In this document: in pieces, positions 1-8,756 of the stretch
How positions within the stretch are numbered: the stretch's first letter is position 1
Layout: every line of letters starts with the position of its first letter
Source: Burkholderiaceae bacterium
GTDB lineage: Bacteria > Pseudomonadota > Gammaproteobacteria > Burkholderiales > Burkholderiaceae_C
DNA: 64,000 bases
Direction: 5' to 3'
NCBI GenBank assembly: GCA_017848435.1
Contig: JAFEHU010000021.1
Location: forward strand, 1-64,000
The notes under the pieces: generated by a model
What the model saw: the letters and a program-made list of their open reading frames with translations, nothing else
What the model was told of the DNA's origin: nothing
The model's database searches: none
Program-made: the position numbers and the translations under genes

Positions 1-8
1 GGCTGTGG

Positions 9-506
9 TCAAAGGGCCCCCTCCAGTTGCAGCAACGCGGTCTTGCGGTCCAGCCCGCCGGCATAGCCAGTGAGCGCGCCGTCTTTGCCCAGCACCCGGT
101 GGCAGGGCACAACGATGCTGACCGGGTTGCGGCCCACCGCCGCGCCCAGCGCACGCACCGCGGCCGGGTGGCCGATGCGCTGGCTCAACGCACCGTAGCT
201 GGTGGTGTGCCCGCGCGGGATGGCCAGCAGCGCGTGCCACACCGCCTGCTGGAAGGCGGTGCCGCCGCGCAGGTCCAGCGGCACGGTCCACGCGGCGGTG
301 TCGCCGGAGAAGTAGGCATGCAATTGGTCGTGTGCCTGCCGCAGCACCGGGTGGTTGTGGGGTGCGGCAGGCCACGCGCTTGTATCAGGCTGGTGTTTCT
401 GCCCGTCGAACCACAGGCCACACAGGCCCACCGGCGACGCGGCCAGCGTGATGGCCCCCAGCGGGCTCTGGAAGGTGTTTTGAACGGTCTGTGGGTCGAA
501 TTTCAT
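9..506 (-). CDS. ogt: Methylated-DNA--[protein]-cysteine S-methyltransferase
   Basis: A 165-residue protein of normal length for the Ogt/MGMT family. It repairs O6-alkylguanine by moving the alkyl group onto its own cysteine. The acceptor motif PCHRV is at residues 134-138 (Cys135), preceded by the conserved N of RNPVS and followed by LTGYAGGL, as in the family. It starts 12 bases after the end of the ada-alkA gene on the same strand, so the two alkylation-repair genes probably form one operon. Known: family and reaction. Inferred: co-transcription. The stop codon lies only 8 bases from the window edge, but the gene is complete. Confidence 0.95.
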   Translation of the reverse strand: MKFDPQTVQNTFQSPLGAITLAASPVGLCGLWFDGQKHQPDTSAWPAAPHNHPVLRQAHDQLHAYFSGDTAAWTVPLDLRGGTAFQQAVWHALLAIPRGHTTSYGALSQRIGHPAAVRALGAAVGRNPVSIVVPCHRVLGKDGALTGYAGGLDRKTALLQLEGAL

Positions 507-516
507 GCCAAACGCC

Positions 517-560
517 TTTCAAGCCTTAGTCAAATCTGGTGACTGTGCTATTGATTTGTG
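517..560 (+). repeat. Dispersed ~60-bp repeat, copy R1 (left-truncated)
   Basis: It holds TTTCAAGCCTTAGTCAAATC, the core of a repeat seen seven times in this window (cores at about 521, 4334, 18250, 19562, 31256, 43882 and 52752). It covers the last codons of ada-alkA, read on the opposite strand, and so supplies that protein's C-terminus (SIAQSPDLTKA) and stop codon. Confidence 0.75.
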
Positions 561-2057
561 AGTAGAAGGGGGTGGCAGCGTGGCCCAGGCGCGCAGCACC
601 GCGTAGCTGCGCCAGGGCTTCCAGGCGTCGGACGCGGCCTGGGCCTCGCGTTCGCCTTTCACGCCGAGCGCTTTGTGCAGCGCCACGTCGCCGGCGGGAA
701 AGGCGTCGGGCCAGCGCAGGGCGCGCATGGCGATGTACTGCGCCGTCCAGTCGCCAATGCCGGGGAAGGTTTTCAGTTGCGCCACGGTGGCGGCCACGTC
801 CACCCCGGCATGCAGCGCCAGTGCGCCGCTGGCCACCGCCTGCGCCAGGGCGGTGATGGCGGCCTGCCGCTGCTTGACGATGCCGAGCTGCCCCAGCGCC
901 TCGCCCCCGGCGTGGGCCAGCACGCTGGCGCTGGGGAACAGCCGCGTGACGCCGGGCAGCGGCGTGTCCACCGGTTCGCCAAAGGTGCTGACCACCCGCT
1001 GCGCCAGCGTGCGCGCGGCGGCCACGGTGATCTGCTGGCCCAGCACGGCGCGCACCGCCAGCTCGAAGCCGTCCACACAGCCGGGCACGCGCAGGCCGGG
1101 CGTGTCGGGGAAGCGCGTGCCCAGCACCTCGTGGATGGCGTGGGGGTCGGCGTCCAGGTCCAGCAGCGCACGCACACGGCGCATCACCAGTGGCAGCACG
1201 CCGCGCAGGCTGTCGCTCACCTGCAGCAGCACCTGGTGCTGCGCGGCGTTGAAGGTGCAGACCACCCAGCCGCTGTGGCTCTGGCCGCCCGAGGCCACGC
1301 GCCAGCTGCGGGCGAGTTGGCCAGGCTGGTCGGTGGTGGCCAGCGTGACCGCCTCCACACCGTCCAGCTGTCGCTGCCGGAAAAACGCCAGCATCGCCGC
1401 CACGTCGTACGGCGGCCGGTAGCCGAGCCGCACGGTGGTGCCCAGCGGCGCGGCGGCCAGGTTGGGGCCGGTGCGCCGCAGCTGGGTGGGGCTCAACCGG
1501 TAATGCGCCAGGAACGCCGCGTTGAAGCGCCGCACGCTGGCAAAACCGCTGATGAGCGCCACCTGCGTCACCGGCAACGGCGTGTCGGTCAGCAGCTGCT
1601 TGGCGGTGAGCAGGCGGCGCGTCTGCAAATACTGCAGCGGCGAGACGCCCAGGTGCGCCTCAAAAATACGCCGCACATGCCGGTCGCTCACGCCCAGCCG
1701 GGCGGCCAGCCGATCCACCGTGGGCGGCGCATCGCCCCAGGCCTCGGGCTCGTCCAGCCAGCGCGCGGCCTGGCCGGCCAGGATGCGGCCCGCGTCTTCA
1801 ATAGACCAGGCGCCCGCCCCCGGTGCCAGTTCGGGCCGGCAGCGCAAACAGGGGCGGAAGCCCGCGCTTTCGGCCTGCGCCGCGAGCTGGAAGAAGCGGC
1901 AGTTGTCGCGTTTGGGCGTGCGCACCCGGCACACGGGCCGGCAGTAAATGCCGGTGGAGGTGACGCCGGTGAAGAAGCGGCCATCGAAGCGCGCGTCGCG
2001 TGCCGCCAATGCCAGGTAGCAGGCGTCGGCGTTCGGGTGGGGGGTGGCGCTGGGCAT
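519..2057 (-). CDS. alkA: Ada-AlkA fusion: alkylation sensor/regulator and 3-methyladenine DNA glycosylase
   Basis: A 512-residue fusion. The N-terminus is the Ada zinc domain with C39, C43, C70 and C73 (IYCRPVC and CLRC). In Ada one of these cysteines takes methyl groups from DNA phosphotriesters. An AraC-type helix-turn-helix follows at about 110-200. The second half is the AlkA N-domain and an HhH-GPD glycosylase domain with FPGIGDWTAQYIAMRAL and the catalytic Asp in FPAGDVAL. The protein should sense alkylation, activate its own operon and excise alkylated bases. The last ~12 residues come from a dispersed repeat, so the natural C-terminus has been replaced. It lies directly upstream of ogt. 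Confidence 0.93.
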   Translation of the reverse strand: MPSATPHPNADACYLALAARDARFDGRFFTGVTSTGIYCRPVCRVRTPKRDNCRFFQLAAQAESAGFRPCLRCRPELAPGAGAWSIEDAGRILAGQAARWLDEPEAWGDAPPTVDRLAARLGVSDRHVRRIFEAHLGVSPLQYLQTRRLLTAKQLLTDTPLPVTQVALISGFASVRRFNAAFLAHYRLSPTQLRRTGPNLAAAPLGTTVRLGYRPPYDVAAMLAFFRQRQLDGVEAVTLATTDQPGQLARSWRVASGGQSHSGWVVCTFNAAQHQVLLQVSDSLRGVLPLVMRRVRALLDLDADPHAIHEVLGTRFPDTPGLRVPGCVDGFELAVRAVLGQQITVAAARTLAQRVVSTFGEPVDTPLPGVTRLFPSASVLAHAGGEALGQLGIVKQRQAAITALAQAVASGALALHAGVDVAATVAQLKTFPGIGDWTAQYIAMRALRWPDAFPAGDVALHKALGVKGEREAQAASDAWKPWRSYAVLRAWATLPPPSTHKSIAQSPDLTKA

Positions 2058-2169
2058 AGGGCCATGATACGGTTGCCACGGCCCGCAACTCGCCGTTTCC
2101 GGACCTGTGGCTCACACAGACTCGCCACCTACAATCCGGGTCAACCTGACAGCCATTCCCCCAGCGTTC

Positions 2170-3558
2170 ATGACATTCCATCCCGCGATCTTCAAGGCCT
2201 ACGACATCCGTGGCGTGGTGCCCACCACCCTGAACGAGGGGGTGGCCGAAGCCCTGGGCCTGGCCTTTGGCGCCCACGCGCTGGCGCAGGGCGAACGCGT
2301 GGTGGCGGTGGGCCGCGACGGGCGCTTGAGTGGCCCGTCGCTGGCGGCGGCGCTGATCCGTGGTTTGGTGGCCGCCGGCATTGAGGTGATTGACATCGGC
2401 CAGGCCACCACGCCGATGCTTTACTTCGCCGCCAGCACGCTGTGCCAGAGCGGCATCGAGGTCACCGGCAGCCACAACCCGAAGGACTACAACGGCTTCA
2501 AAATGGTGCTCGGTGGCCGGGCGATTTACGGTGACGAGATCCAGGGCCTGTACCGCGCCATGGCCGACGGCACCGCGCAGCGCCGCCCCGGTGGCAGCGT
2601 GCGCCACGCCGACGTGCTGGCCAACTACACCGCCCGCATCGTCGGCGACGTGAAGCTGGCCCGGCCGATGAAGATCGTGGTGGACTGCGGCAACGGCGTG
2701 GCCGGTGCCAGCGCCCCGGCGATCTTCCGCGCTTTAGGCTGCGAGGTGACCGAGCTCTTCAGCGCGGTGGACGGCCACTTCCCCAACCACCACCCCGACC
2801 CGAGCAAGCCCGAAAACCTGCGCGACCTGATCGCCGCACTGCAAGGCAGCGACGCCGAGCTCGGCCTGGCCTTTGACGGCGACGGCGACCGCCTCGGCAT
2901 CGTCACCAAAGACGGCAACAACATCTACCCCGACCGGCAGATGGTGCTGTTCGCGCAGGACGTGTTGTCCCGCGTGCCGGGCGGCACCATCGTGTTTGAC
3001 GTGAAGTGCTCGCAACGGCTGGCGCCGGCCATTCAGGCCGCTGGTGGCACACCGCTGATGTACAAGACCGGCCACTCGCTGATCAAGGCGCGCATGAAAG
3101 AGGTGCACTCCCCGCTCGGCGGCGAGATGAGTGGCCACATCTTCTTCAAGGAACGTTGGTTCGGGTTTGACGACGGCACTTACGCCGGCTGCCGCCTGCT
3201 CGAAATCCTCAGCCGCGCGCCCGACGCGAACGCGGTGCTCAACGCCCTGCCCACCAGCCACTCCACGCCCGAGCTCAATGTGGTGTGCGAAGAAGGCGAA
3301 CCCCACCGCGTCACCGCCTTGCTGCAGGCCGCCGCGGCCAGCCACTTCCAGGCGCCTGCGGTGGTCAACAGCGTGGACGGTGTGCGGGTGGACTGGCCCG
3401 ACGGTTTTGGCCTGGTGCGCGCTTCCAACACCACGCCGGTGCTGGTGCTGCGTTTTGAAGGCCAGACCGCCGACGCCCTGCACCGCATCGAAGCCGCCAT
3501 GCTCGCGCTGTTGCACAGCGTCAAGCCCGACGCGCAGGTGCAGGCCAGCGCGCACTGA
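2170..3558 (+). CDS. manB: Phosphomannomutase/phosphoglucomutase
   Basis: A 462-residue alpha-D-phosphohexomutase. The phosphoserine loop TGSHNP places the catalytic Ser at 101, the metal loop DGDGDR is at 236-241, and the sugar-binding GEMSGH follows. It interconverts hexose 6- and 1-phosphates for nucleotide-sugar and LPS or exopolysaccharide synthesis. I chose the ATG at 2170 because MTFHPAIFKAYDIRG is the usual N-terminus. An upstream in-frame start would add 21 unconserved residues. waaA follows 7 bases later, which fits an envelope-sugar operon. AlgC, ManB and Pgm of this family cannot be separated by eye, so the symbol is provisional. Confidence 0.9.
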   Translation: MTFHPAIFKAYDIRGVVPTTLNEGVAEALGLAFGAHALAQGERVVAVGRDGRLSGPSLAAALIRGLVAAGIEVIDIGQATTPMLYFAASTLCQSGIEVTGSHNPKDYNGFKMVLGGRAIYGDEIQGLYRAMADGTAQRRPGGSVRHADVLANYTARIVGDVKLARPMKIVVDCGNGVAGASAPAIFRALGCEVTELFSAVDGHFPNHHPDPSKPENLRDLIAALQGSDAELGLAFDGDGDRLGIVTKDGNNIYPDRQMVLFAQDVLSRVPGGTIVFDVKCSQRLAPAIQAAGGTPLMYKTGHSLIKARMKEVHSPLGGEMSGHIFFKERWFGFDDGTYAGCRLLEILSRAPDANAVLNALPTSHSTPELNVVCEEGEPHRVTALLQAAAASHFQAPAVVNSVDGVRVDWPDGFGLVRASNTTPVLVLRFEGQTADALHRIEAAMLALLHSVKPDAQVQASAH

Positions 3559-3565
3559 AGTTCCC

Positions 3566-4912
3566 ATGCAGCGTGCGGTGCTGGCCCTCTACACGCTGCT
3601 CACCCGGCTGGCGCAGCCGCTGCTCAAGCGCAAGCTCACCCGCCGCGCGCAGGCCGAACCCGGCTACGGTGTGGCCGTGCCCGAGCGGTTTGGCCACTAC
3701 ACCCACCCGCCCACCGACGGCGTGCTGTGGCTGCACGCGGTCTCGCTCGGTGAAACCCGCGCCGCCGCCGTGCTGCTGGACGCGCTGCGCCAGCGTTGCC
3801 CCGGCCTGCGCCTGCTGCTGACCCACGGCACCGCCACCGGCCGCGCCGAAGGCGCGAAGCTGCTGCGCCCCGGCGACCTGCAGGTCTGGCAACCCTGGGA
3901 CACGCCCGAGGCGGTGCAGCGGTTTCTGGCCCACCACCGCCCGCGTGTGGGCGTGCTGATGGAAACCGAAGTCTGGCCCAACCTGGTGGCCGCTTGCCAG
4001 GCCAACGGCGTGCCGCTGGTGCTGGCCAACGCGCGGCTGAACGAACGTTCCTGGCAGTCGGCCCGGCGCCTGGGCTGGTTGTCGCGCCCGGCGTATGCGG
4101 CGCTGCACGCGGTGTACGCCCAGGGCGAGGCCGACGCGGTGCGGCTGCGCGACCTCGGCGCGCCGGTGCAGGCGGTGCTCGGCAACCTGAAATTTGACGC
4201 CCGGCCCCACGCCGGCCAGCTCGCGCAGGGCCGGACCTGGCGTGCCGGGCAAGACCGCCCGGTGGTGGTGCTGGCGAGCGCCCGGGAGGGCGAAGAAGCG
4301 GCTTTGGCGCAGATTTTGAAGCCTTTCAGCGCCCAAGCCCTAGTGAAACCTGATGGTGTAGCTATGGATTCAGGAGCAATTCCCACCCGCCAGACGGTGC
4401 AATGGCTGGTGGTGCCGCGCCACCCGCAGCGCTTTGACGCGGTGGCCGAGCTGTTGCAGAGCCGGGGGCTCAGTGTCTCGCGCCGCAGCAGCTGGGGCGA
4501 ACACCCCGAGCCGGCCGACGTGTGGCTGGGCGACTCATTGGGCGAGATGGCGCTGTACTACGGCCTGAGCGACGTGGCGCTGCTGGGCGGCAGTTTTGAG
4601 CCGCTCGGTGGCCAGAACCTGATCGAGGCCACCGCCTGCGGTTGCCCGGTGGTGATGGGCCCGTCGGTCTTCAATTTTCAGGAACCGGCCGACGCCGCCC
4701 TGCGTGCCGGGGCCGCGCTGCAAACCGACTCGATGGCCGATGCGGTGCAGGAGGTGGTCGGGCCGCACGGCGTGCTGCGCGCGCCGGGGCGGCTGGCAGC
4801 GCTGCGCCAGGCGGCCAGCCGGTTTGGGGCGCAGCAGGGCGGGGCGGCAGCGGCCACGGCCGAGCGCCTGGCCCCGCTGCTCAACGAAATCAGTTCGCCA
4901 GCAAGCCGTTGA
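3566..4912 (+). CDS. waaA: 3-deoxy-D-manno-octulosonic acid (Kdo) transferase
   Basis: A 448-residue GT-B glycosyltransferase that attaches Kdo to lipid A at the inner membrane. Family features are the N-terminal hydrophobic anchor, LWLHAVSLGETRAA, METEVWPNL, and the C-terminal GGSFEPLGGQNLIEA donor site. Residues about 253-272 (FSAQALVKPDGVAMDSGAIP) are encoded by a dispersed repeat inserted in frame between AREGEEAALAQIL and the VQWLVVPRHPQRF strand. That makes the protein longer than the usual 420-430 residues. The insert sits between conserved elements, probably in a surface loop. The 3' end overlaps the convergent tolC gene by 23 bases. Confidence 0.93.
   Translation: MQRAVLALYTLLTRLAQPLLKRKLTRRAQAEPGYGVAVPERFGHYTHPPTDGVLWLHAVSLGETRAAAVLLDALRQRCPGLRLLLTHGTATGRAEGAKLLRPGDLQVWQPWDTPEAVQRFLAHHRPRVGVLMETEVWPNLVAACQANGVPLVLANARLNERSWQSARRLGWLSRPAYAALHAVYAQGEADAVRLRDLGAPVQAVLGNLKFDARPHAGQLAQGRTWRAGQDRPVVVLASAREGEEAALAQILKPFSAQALVKPDGVAMDSGAIPTRQTVQWLVVPRHPQRFDAVAELLQSRGLSVSRRSSWGEHPEPADVWLGDSLGEMALYYGLSDVALLGGSFEPLGGQNLIEATACGCPVVMGPSVFNFQEPADAALRAGAALQTDSMADAVQEVVGPHGVLRAPGRLAALRQAASRFGAQQGGAAAATAERLAPLLNEISSPASR
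4324..4380 (+). repeat. Dispersed repeat, copy R2, inside waaA
   Basis: It has the repeat core GCCCTAGTGAAACC followed by GTAGCTATGGATTCAGGAGC. It lies entirely inside waaA and keeps the reading frame open, adding about 20 residues. Its ALVK peptide is the same as that encoded by copy R4. Confidence 0.8.
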
Positions 4913-6230
4913 CGGTTTGCAGGTCGGCCGGCTGCAGCGTGCCGCTGGCCTGGCGCAGGCGCAGGCCGTTCACCAGCACGTCGTAGCGCGCCCTGGCCAA
5001 ATCGCGTTTGGTCTGGAACAGCTGGCTTTGTGAGTTCAGCACGTCGATGTTGATGCGCACGCCCACCTGGTAACCCAGCTTGTTCGCGTCGAGCGCGCTC
5101 TGGGTGGACACCTCGGCCGCTTCCAGCGCCTTCACCTGCCCGGTGCCCGACTGCACCCCAAAAAACGCGGTGCGGGTGGCGAGTTCCACCGAACGGCGGG
5201 CGGCTTGCAGGTCGGACTGCGCCTTCTCTTCCAGCGACAGCGTTTCGCGGATGCGGTTTTGCGTGGCAAAACCGGCAAACAGCGGCAGATTGAAGTTCAC
5301 GCCCACGGTACCGGTGTTGACCCGTGTGCCCAGGGCCGAGGTGCCGCTGCTGCTGTTCGGGTTGTTGGACTGGTTGTAGTTGGCCACCAGGTCCAGCGTG
5401 GGTTTGTGGCCGGCCTCGGCGCGCTGGGTTTCCAGCTGTGCCACGTCGAGCGCGGTTTGCGCCAGGCGGATGTTGGGGTGGGCGGCCTCGGCCTGCTGGA
5501 CCCAGGTGTCCGGGCTGTCGGGCAGCAGCGCCGGCAGCGTGGCGGGCAGGGCAAGGGGTTTGGGGTTGGCGTTGGGCGTGCCGGTCAGCGTGTCCAGCGC
5601 GATCTTGCGCACCCGCAGGTCGTTCTCGGCGGCAATTTCCTGGGCCAGCACCAGGTCGAACCGGGCCTGCGCCTCGCGGCTGTCGGTGATGGTGGAGGTG
5701 CCGACCTCGAAATTGCGTTTGGCAAAGGCCAGTTGTTCGTTGGTGGCGGTTTTCTGGGCCCGCACAAACAGCAGGCTGTCTTGCGCGGCCAGCACGTCAA
5801 AGTAGGCCTGGCTGACGCGCACCAGCAGGTCTTGCTCGGCCACCTGCAGCTGCGCCTCGGCCGCGTCCACGCCCTTCAGGCCCTGGCGGTACAGCGCCAC
5901 GTTGGCGGGCCGGTACAGCGGCTGCGACACGCCCACGCTGGCGCTGCGTCCGGTGTACTGGCCGTTGCCACCCTGGCCATTGGCGAGGCGCACTTCCTGG
6001 TCCACCCGCGTGACGCCGGCGGTCAGGTTGGCGTTGGGCAGCACGTTGGCCTTGGCCTGCGCGGCACGGAAGAGGTTGGCGTCGTACTGCGCCTTGGCGC
6101 TGAGGTAGGTGGCGTCGTAGGCGCGTGCCGATTCGTACAGCGTGACCAGGTTTTGCGCAGCGGCGGGCAGCGTGCAGGCGGTGGCCAGCGCGGCCAACAA
6201 CAGACGAACAGGCAAGCGGGGTGGGGTCAT
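4890..6230 (-). CDS. tolC: TolC family outer-membrane channel protein
   Basis: A 446-residue protein with an N-terminal signal peptide (ends PAAAQ near residue 26) and two TolC repeats of long helices plus beta strands, for example LVTLYESARAYDATYLSAKA and YRPANVALYRQG. TolC trimers form the exit duct for RND pumps and type I secretion. It is the last gene of a tetR-pcm-rhodanese-tolC operon. The RND pump at 10.5-14.9 kb and the RTX protein at 9.1 kb have no outer-membrane partner of their own, so this channel is a plausible one (inference). Confidence 0.92.
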   Translation of the reverse strand: MTPPRLPVRLLLAALATACTLPAAAQNLVTLYESARAYDATYLSAKAQYDANLFRAAQAKANVLPNANLTAGVTRVDQEVRLANGQGGNGQYTGRSASVGVSQPLYRPANVALYRQGLKGVDAAEAQLQVAEQDLLVRVSQAYFDVLAAQDSLLFVRAQKTATNEQLAFAKRNFEVGTSTITDSREAQARFDLVLAQEIAAENDLRVRKIALDTLTGTPNANPKPLALPATLPALLPDSPDTWVQQAEAAHPNIRLAQTALDVAQLETQRAEAGHKPTLDLVANYNQSNNPNSSSGTSALGTRVNTGTVGVNFNLPLFAGFATQNRIRETLSLEEKAQSDLQAARRSVELATRTAFFGVQSGTGQVKALEAAEVSTQSALDANKLGYQVGVRINIDVLNSQSQLFQTKRDLARARYDVLVNGLRLRQASGTLQPADLQTVNGLLAN

Positions 6231-6247
6231 GGGCGTCCTTGAAGGCG

Positions 6248-6589
6248 TCAGTACAGCGGCACGCGGGCATCGACCTCGCGCGACCAGGCGTCGATGCCGC
6301 CGCTGATGTTGGCCACCTGGTCAAAACCGCTTTGCACCAGAAAGCCAGCCACCCGCAGGCTGCGCGCGCCGTGGTGGCACAGGCAGGCCACCGGCTGGGC
6401 CGGGTCCAGCTCGGCCACACGGCGGGTGATCTCGCCCATGGGGATGGCCACCAGCGCGAAGCCGTTGGCGGTGACGCTGGCGGTTTGCAGTTCCCAGGGC
6501 TCGCGCACGTCCAGCACCACCGGGTTTGTGCCGGCGGGCAGGGTTTGCAGCCAGTCGGCCAGGTTGGCGGGGCGGACGTGGTCGATCAT
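6248..6589 (-). CDS. Single-domain rhodanese-like protein
   Basis: A 113-residue single rhodanese domain. The active loop is CHHGARS with the catalytic Cys at 71, after VVLDVREPWE at about 24-33. Such proteins transfer sulfane sulfur from donors such as thiosulfate or glutathione persulfide. It sits between pcm (32-base gap) and tolC (17-base gap) on the same strand. No signal peptide is visible, so it is cytoplasmic. The physiological donor cannot be read from sequence. Confidence 0.88.
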   Translation of the reverse strand: MIDHVRPANLADWLQTLPAGTNPVVLDVREPWELQTASVTANGFALVAIPMGEITRRVAELDPAQPVACLCHHGARSLRVAGFLVQSGFDQVANISGGIDAWSREVDARVPLY

Positions 6590-6621
6590 GGTGCGACAGT
6601 GTTCAAGGGGTGTGGGGGGTG

Positions 6622-7311
6622 TCAGAAGCTGAAGCGCGACGGCTCGGCAAAGCCCAGCAGCTTGGGCGCCACCGTGTCCCAGGGCTGTTCGGTGTGGAAA
6701 CCGGCGTCGCTGCTGCGCGTGACAAAGGTAGCGCGCATCACCGGCTCCTGGCCGACGATGGCGGCCAGCCGGCCACCCGGCTGCAGGTGGGCCAGCAATG
6801 CGGCCGGCACCTCGGCCACGGCGCCGCTGAGCACGATCACGTCAAACAGCGCGTTGGCGGCCAGCGGCTTGGCGCCATCGGCCTGCAGCACCTCCACGTT
6901 GTGCACACCAGCGCGTTGCAGGTTGTGGCGCGCCTGTGTGGCGAGGCCCGCGTCAATCTCCACCGTGGTGACATGCTGGCCCCGGTGTGCCAGCAGCGCG
7001 GCCATGTAGCCAGAACCGGTGCCGATTTCCAGCACCCGGTCGGTCTTTTGCACCGCCAGCGCCTGCAGGATGCGCGCTTCCACCTTGGGGGCGAGCATCA
7101 CCTGGCCCAGGCGCACGGCGGCTTCGGTGTCGGCCTGCAACGGGATTTCCATGTCCACAAAGGCCAGGGCGCGCATCGCGGCGGGGCAAAAATCTTCGCG
7201 CTTCACCACCGCCAGCAGCTGCAGGACGCCGGCGTCCAGCACTTCCCAGGGGCGGATTTGCTGCTCGATCATGTTGAAGCGGGCTTGTTCGATGTTCATG
7301 GGGGTGCTCAT
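6622..7311 (-). CDS. pcm: Protein-L-isoaspartate O-methyltransferase family protein
   Basis: About 229 residues. The SAM-binding motif VLEIGTGSGYMAALLA and the family signature FCPAAMRALAFVDMEIPL are present. Pcm methylates isoaspartyl residues in damaged proteins. I take the ATG at 7311 (MSTPMNIEQARFNMIEQQIRPWEV); an earlier start would overlap the tetR stop region and add unconserved residues, and the ATG at 7299 is also possible. It is the second gene of the tetR-pcm-rhodanese-tolC run. In this operon setting its real substrate may differ from that of the classical enzyme. Confidence 0.88.
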   Translation of the reverse strand: MSTPMNIEQARFNMIEQQIRPWEVLDAGVLQLLAVVKREDFCPAAMRALAFVDMEIPLQADTEAAVRLGQVMLAPKVEARILQALAVQKTDRVLEIGTGSGYMAALLAHRGQHVTTVEIDAGLATQARHNLQRAGVHNVEVLQADGAKPLAANALFDVIVLSGAVAEVPAALLAHLQPGGRLAAIVGQEPVMRATFVTRSSDAGFHTEQPWDTVAPKLLGFAEPSRFSF

Positions 7312-7336
7312 GGTGGGGTCCTCGGTGGGGTTCGGG

Positions 7337-8023
7337 TCAACCCGCAATTTTAGAAGGCTGCGGTGACGCCAGCACGCCGTGCACCATCACGTCCACCTGG
7401 CTGGCCAGGAATGCCGCCGGGTCGATCTGCACGTCGGTGCTGCACGGGCCCATGGAGTTCTTCCACATCATCAGGAAAATCATCGGCGCAATCACGCTGA
7501 AAACCGCGTTGTCCAGGTCCAGCGGGCGGAACTCGCCGCGGTCGATGCCACGCTGCAAAATCTTGCGGATCAGCTCGCGGCCGGGCTGCATCACCTCTTT
7601 TTGGTAGAAGTTGGCCAGCTCCGGGAAATTGCGCGCCTCCGACATCATCAGCTTGGTGATGCCCGACGCCTTGGTCGCGCCCACGCGTTCCCACCAGCTC
7701 GACATGGCGTATTTCAGCATCTCGGTGGTGTTGCCGGGGAAGGTGGCCAGCTCGGCGTTCCACTCCACAAAGCGGTTGGCCAGGCTCTCCAGCACCACCG
7801 CCTTGAACAGGTCTTCCTTGCTGGCGAAGTACAAAAACAGCGTGCCTTTGGACACACCGGCCCGGGCCGCCACCTCTTCCACCCGGCTGCCGGCAAAGCC
7901 TTTTTCCACGAACAAATCGAGCGCGGCTTCCAGCAGCTCACCTGGACGCGCCTCTTTGCGGCGCCCGCGCTTGGTCAGCGGGTCGGCCGGTGGGGTGTCG
8001 GGTGTCGGGTGGGTAGGGGGCAT
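7337..8023 (-). CDS. TetR/AcrR family transcriptional regulator
   Basis: About 228 residues. A TetR DNA-binding domain lies at about 25-75 (LLEAALDLFVEKGFAGSRVEEVAARAGVSKGTLFLYFASKEDLFKAV, helix-turn-helix at VEEVAARAGVSKGTLFLYF). The C-terminal half resembles TetR_C domains of efflux-pump repressors. The start at 8023 (MPPTHPT) is chosen because an upstream ATG at 8059 would read through the probable operator at 8031-8044. It heads the pcm-rhodanese-tolC operon and so probably autoregulates tolC. The ligand is unknown. Confidence 0.88.
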   Translation of the reverse strand: MPPTHPTPDTPPADPLTKRGRRKEARPGELLEAALDLFVEKGFAGSRVEEVAARAGVSKGTLFLYFASKEDLFKAVVLESLANRFVEWNAELATFPGNTTEMLKYAMSSWWERVGATKASGITKLMMSEARNFPELANFYQKEVMQPGRELIRKILQRGIDRGEFRPLDLDNAVFSVIAPMIFLMMWKNSMGPCSTDVQIDPAAFLASQVDVMVHGVLASPQPSKIAG

Positions 8024-8030
8024 ATTAGTG

Positions 8031-8044
8031 ACTGACTGGTTAGT
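8031..8044. promoter_or_regulatory. Imperfect palindrome, probable TetR operator
   Basis: ACTGACTGGTTAGT matches its own reverse complement at 10 of 14 positions (ACTnACnnGTnAGT). It lies 7 bases upstream of the chosen tetR start, where a repressor site for autoregulation is expected. Confidence 0.6.
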
Positions 8045-8225
8045 AATATAGCGCCGCATGCGGCGGGCGTCAAGGGCATGGGGCGCCCGGTCGCCGGTAG
8101 CGCACTTGTCCTACCTGGTTTTCCGTGGCTTCCGACACATGGGCCGTGGGGCGCTGCCTACATTTGGGGCACAGCCATGACAGCCCGAATGGGCTGAATC
8201 CACCACAAAACCAAGGGAGAAAGCC

Positions 8226-8756
8226 ATGCACCCGTTTCGTGTCGATGCCTCAGCCGTTGCGCCATGGAACAAGCCGCTCGGCGACGCTGCGGTTTTGCGG
8301 CACCACTGGGTTTCAGCGGCGCGTGGCCAAACGGCCCCGGCCTGCCTGTGGAGCACCTGGCGCGAGACGCAGTTTGAAGCCATGCTGGACGCTTACCGCC
8401 GCTCAGGCGGTGTGGCGCCTGCGGAAGAACTGGCCACGCAACGGTCAACGCCCCAGGGCCCTGCCATTGCTGCTGTCGCCCGGTGGATCGTCGAGCGCCA
8501 GGTGGTCTGTTTTGAATGGGAGAAGCAGCACTGGTTGCCGCTGTTCCAGTTTTGCCCAGACACCCTGTCGCCGCGCCCTGAGATGGTGGGCGTGGTGCAG
8601 GAACTGTCGGGCGCGCTGGACCCGTGGGAACTGGCCCTGTGGTTTGTGCGGCCCAACGCCTGGTTGCATGGCCGCGCACCTGTGAACGCCACACACGACG
8701 ACCTGCCCAGCATTCTGGACGCCGCCCGGGCCAGCCGGTTCGCGGTGAACGGGTGA
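8226..8756 (+). CDS. Hypothetical protein, possible DUF2384-like C-terminus
   Basis: 176 residues with a GGGAGA ribosome site 7 bases ahead of the ATG. The C-terminal part (ALDPWELALWFVRPNAWLHG, then RAPVNATHDDLPSILDAA) resembles the antitoxin Xre/MbcA/ParS toxin-binding domain (DUF2384), in which a W..RPN..L.GR.P motif precedes the last helices. No toxin gene adjoins it, and the N-terminal 90 residues match nothing I recognise. It is divergent from the tetR operon. The assignment to DUF2384 is tentative; the open frame, ribosome site and codon use make it a real gene. Confidence 0.6.
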   Translation: MHPFRVDASAVAPWNKPLGDAAVLRHHWVSAARGQTAPACLWSTWRETQFEAMLDAYRRSGGVAPAEELATQRSTPQGPAIAAVARWIVERQVVCFEWEKQHWLPLFQFCPDTLSPRPEMVGVVQELSGALDPWELALWFVRPNAWLHGRAPVNATHDDLPSILDAARASRFAVNG

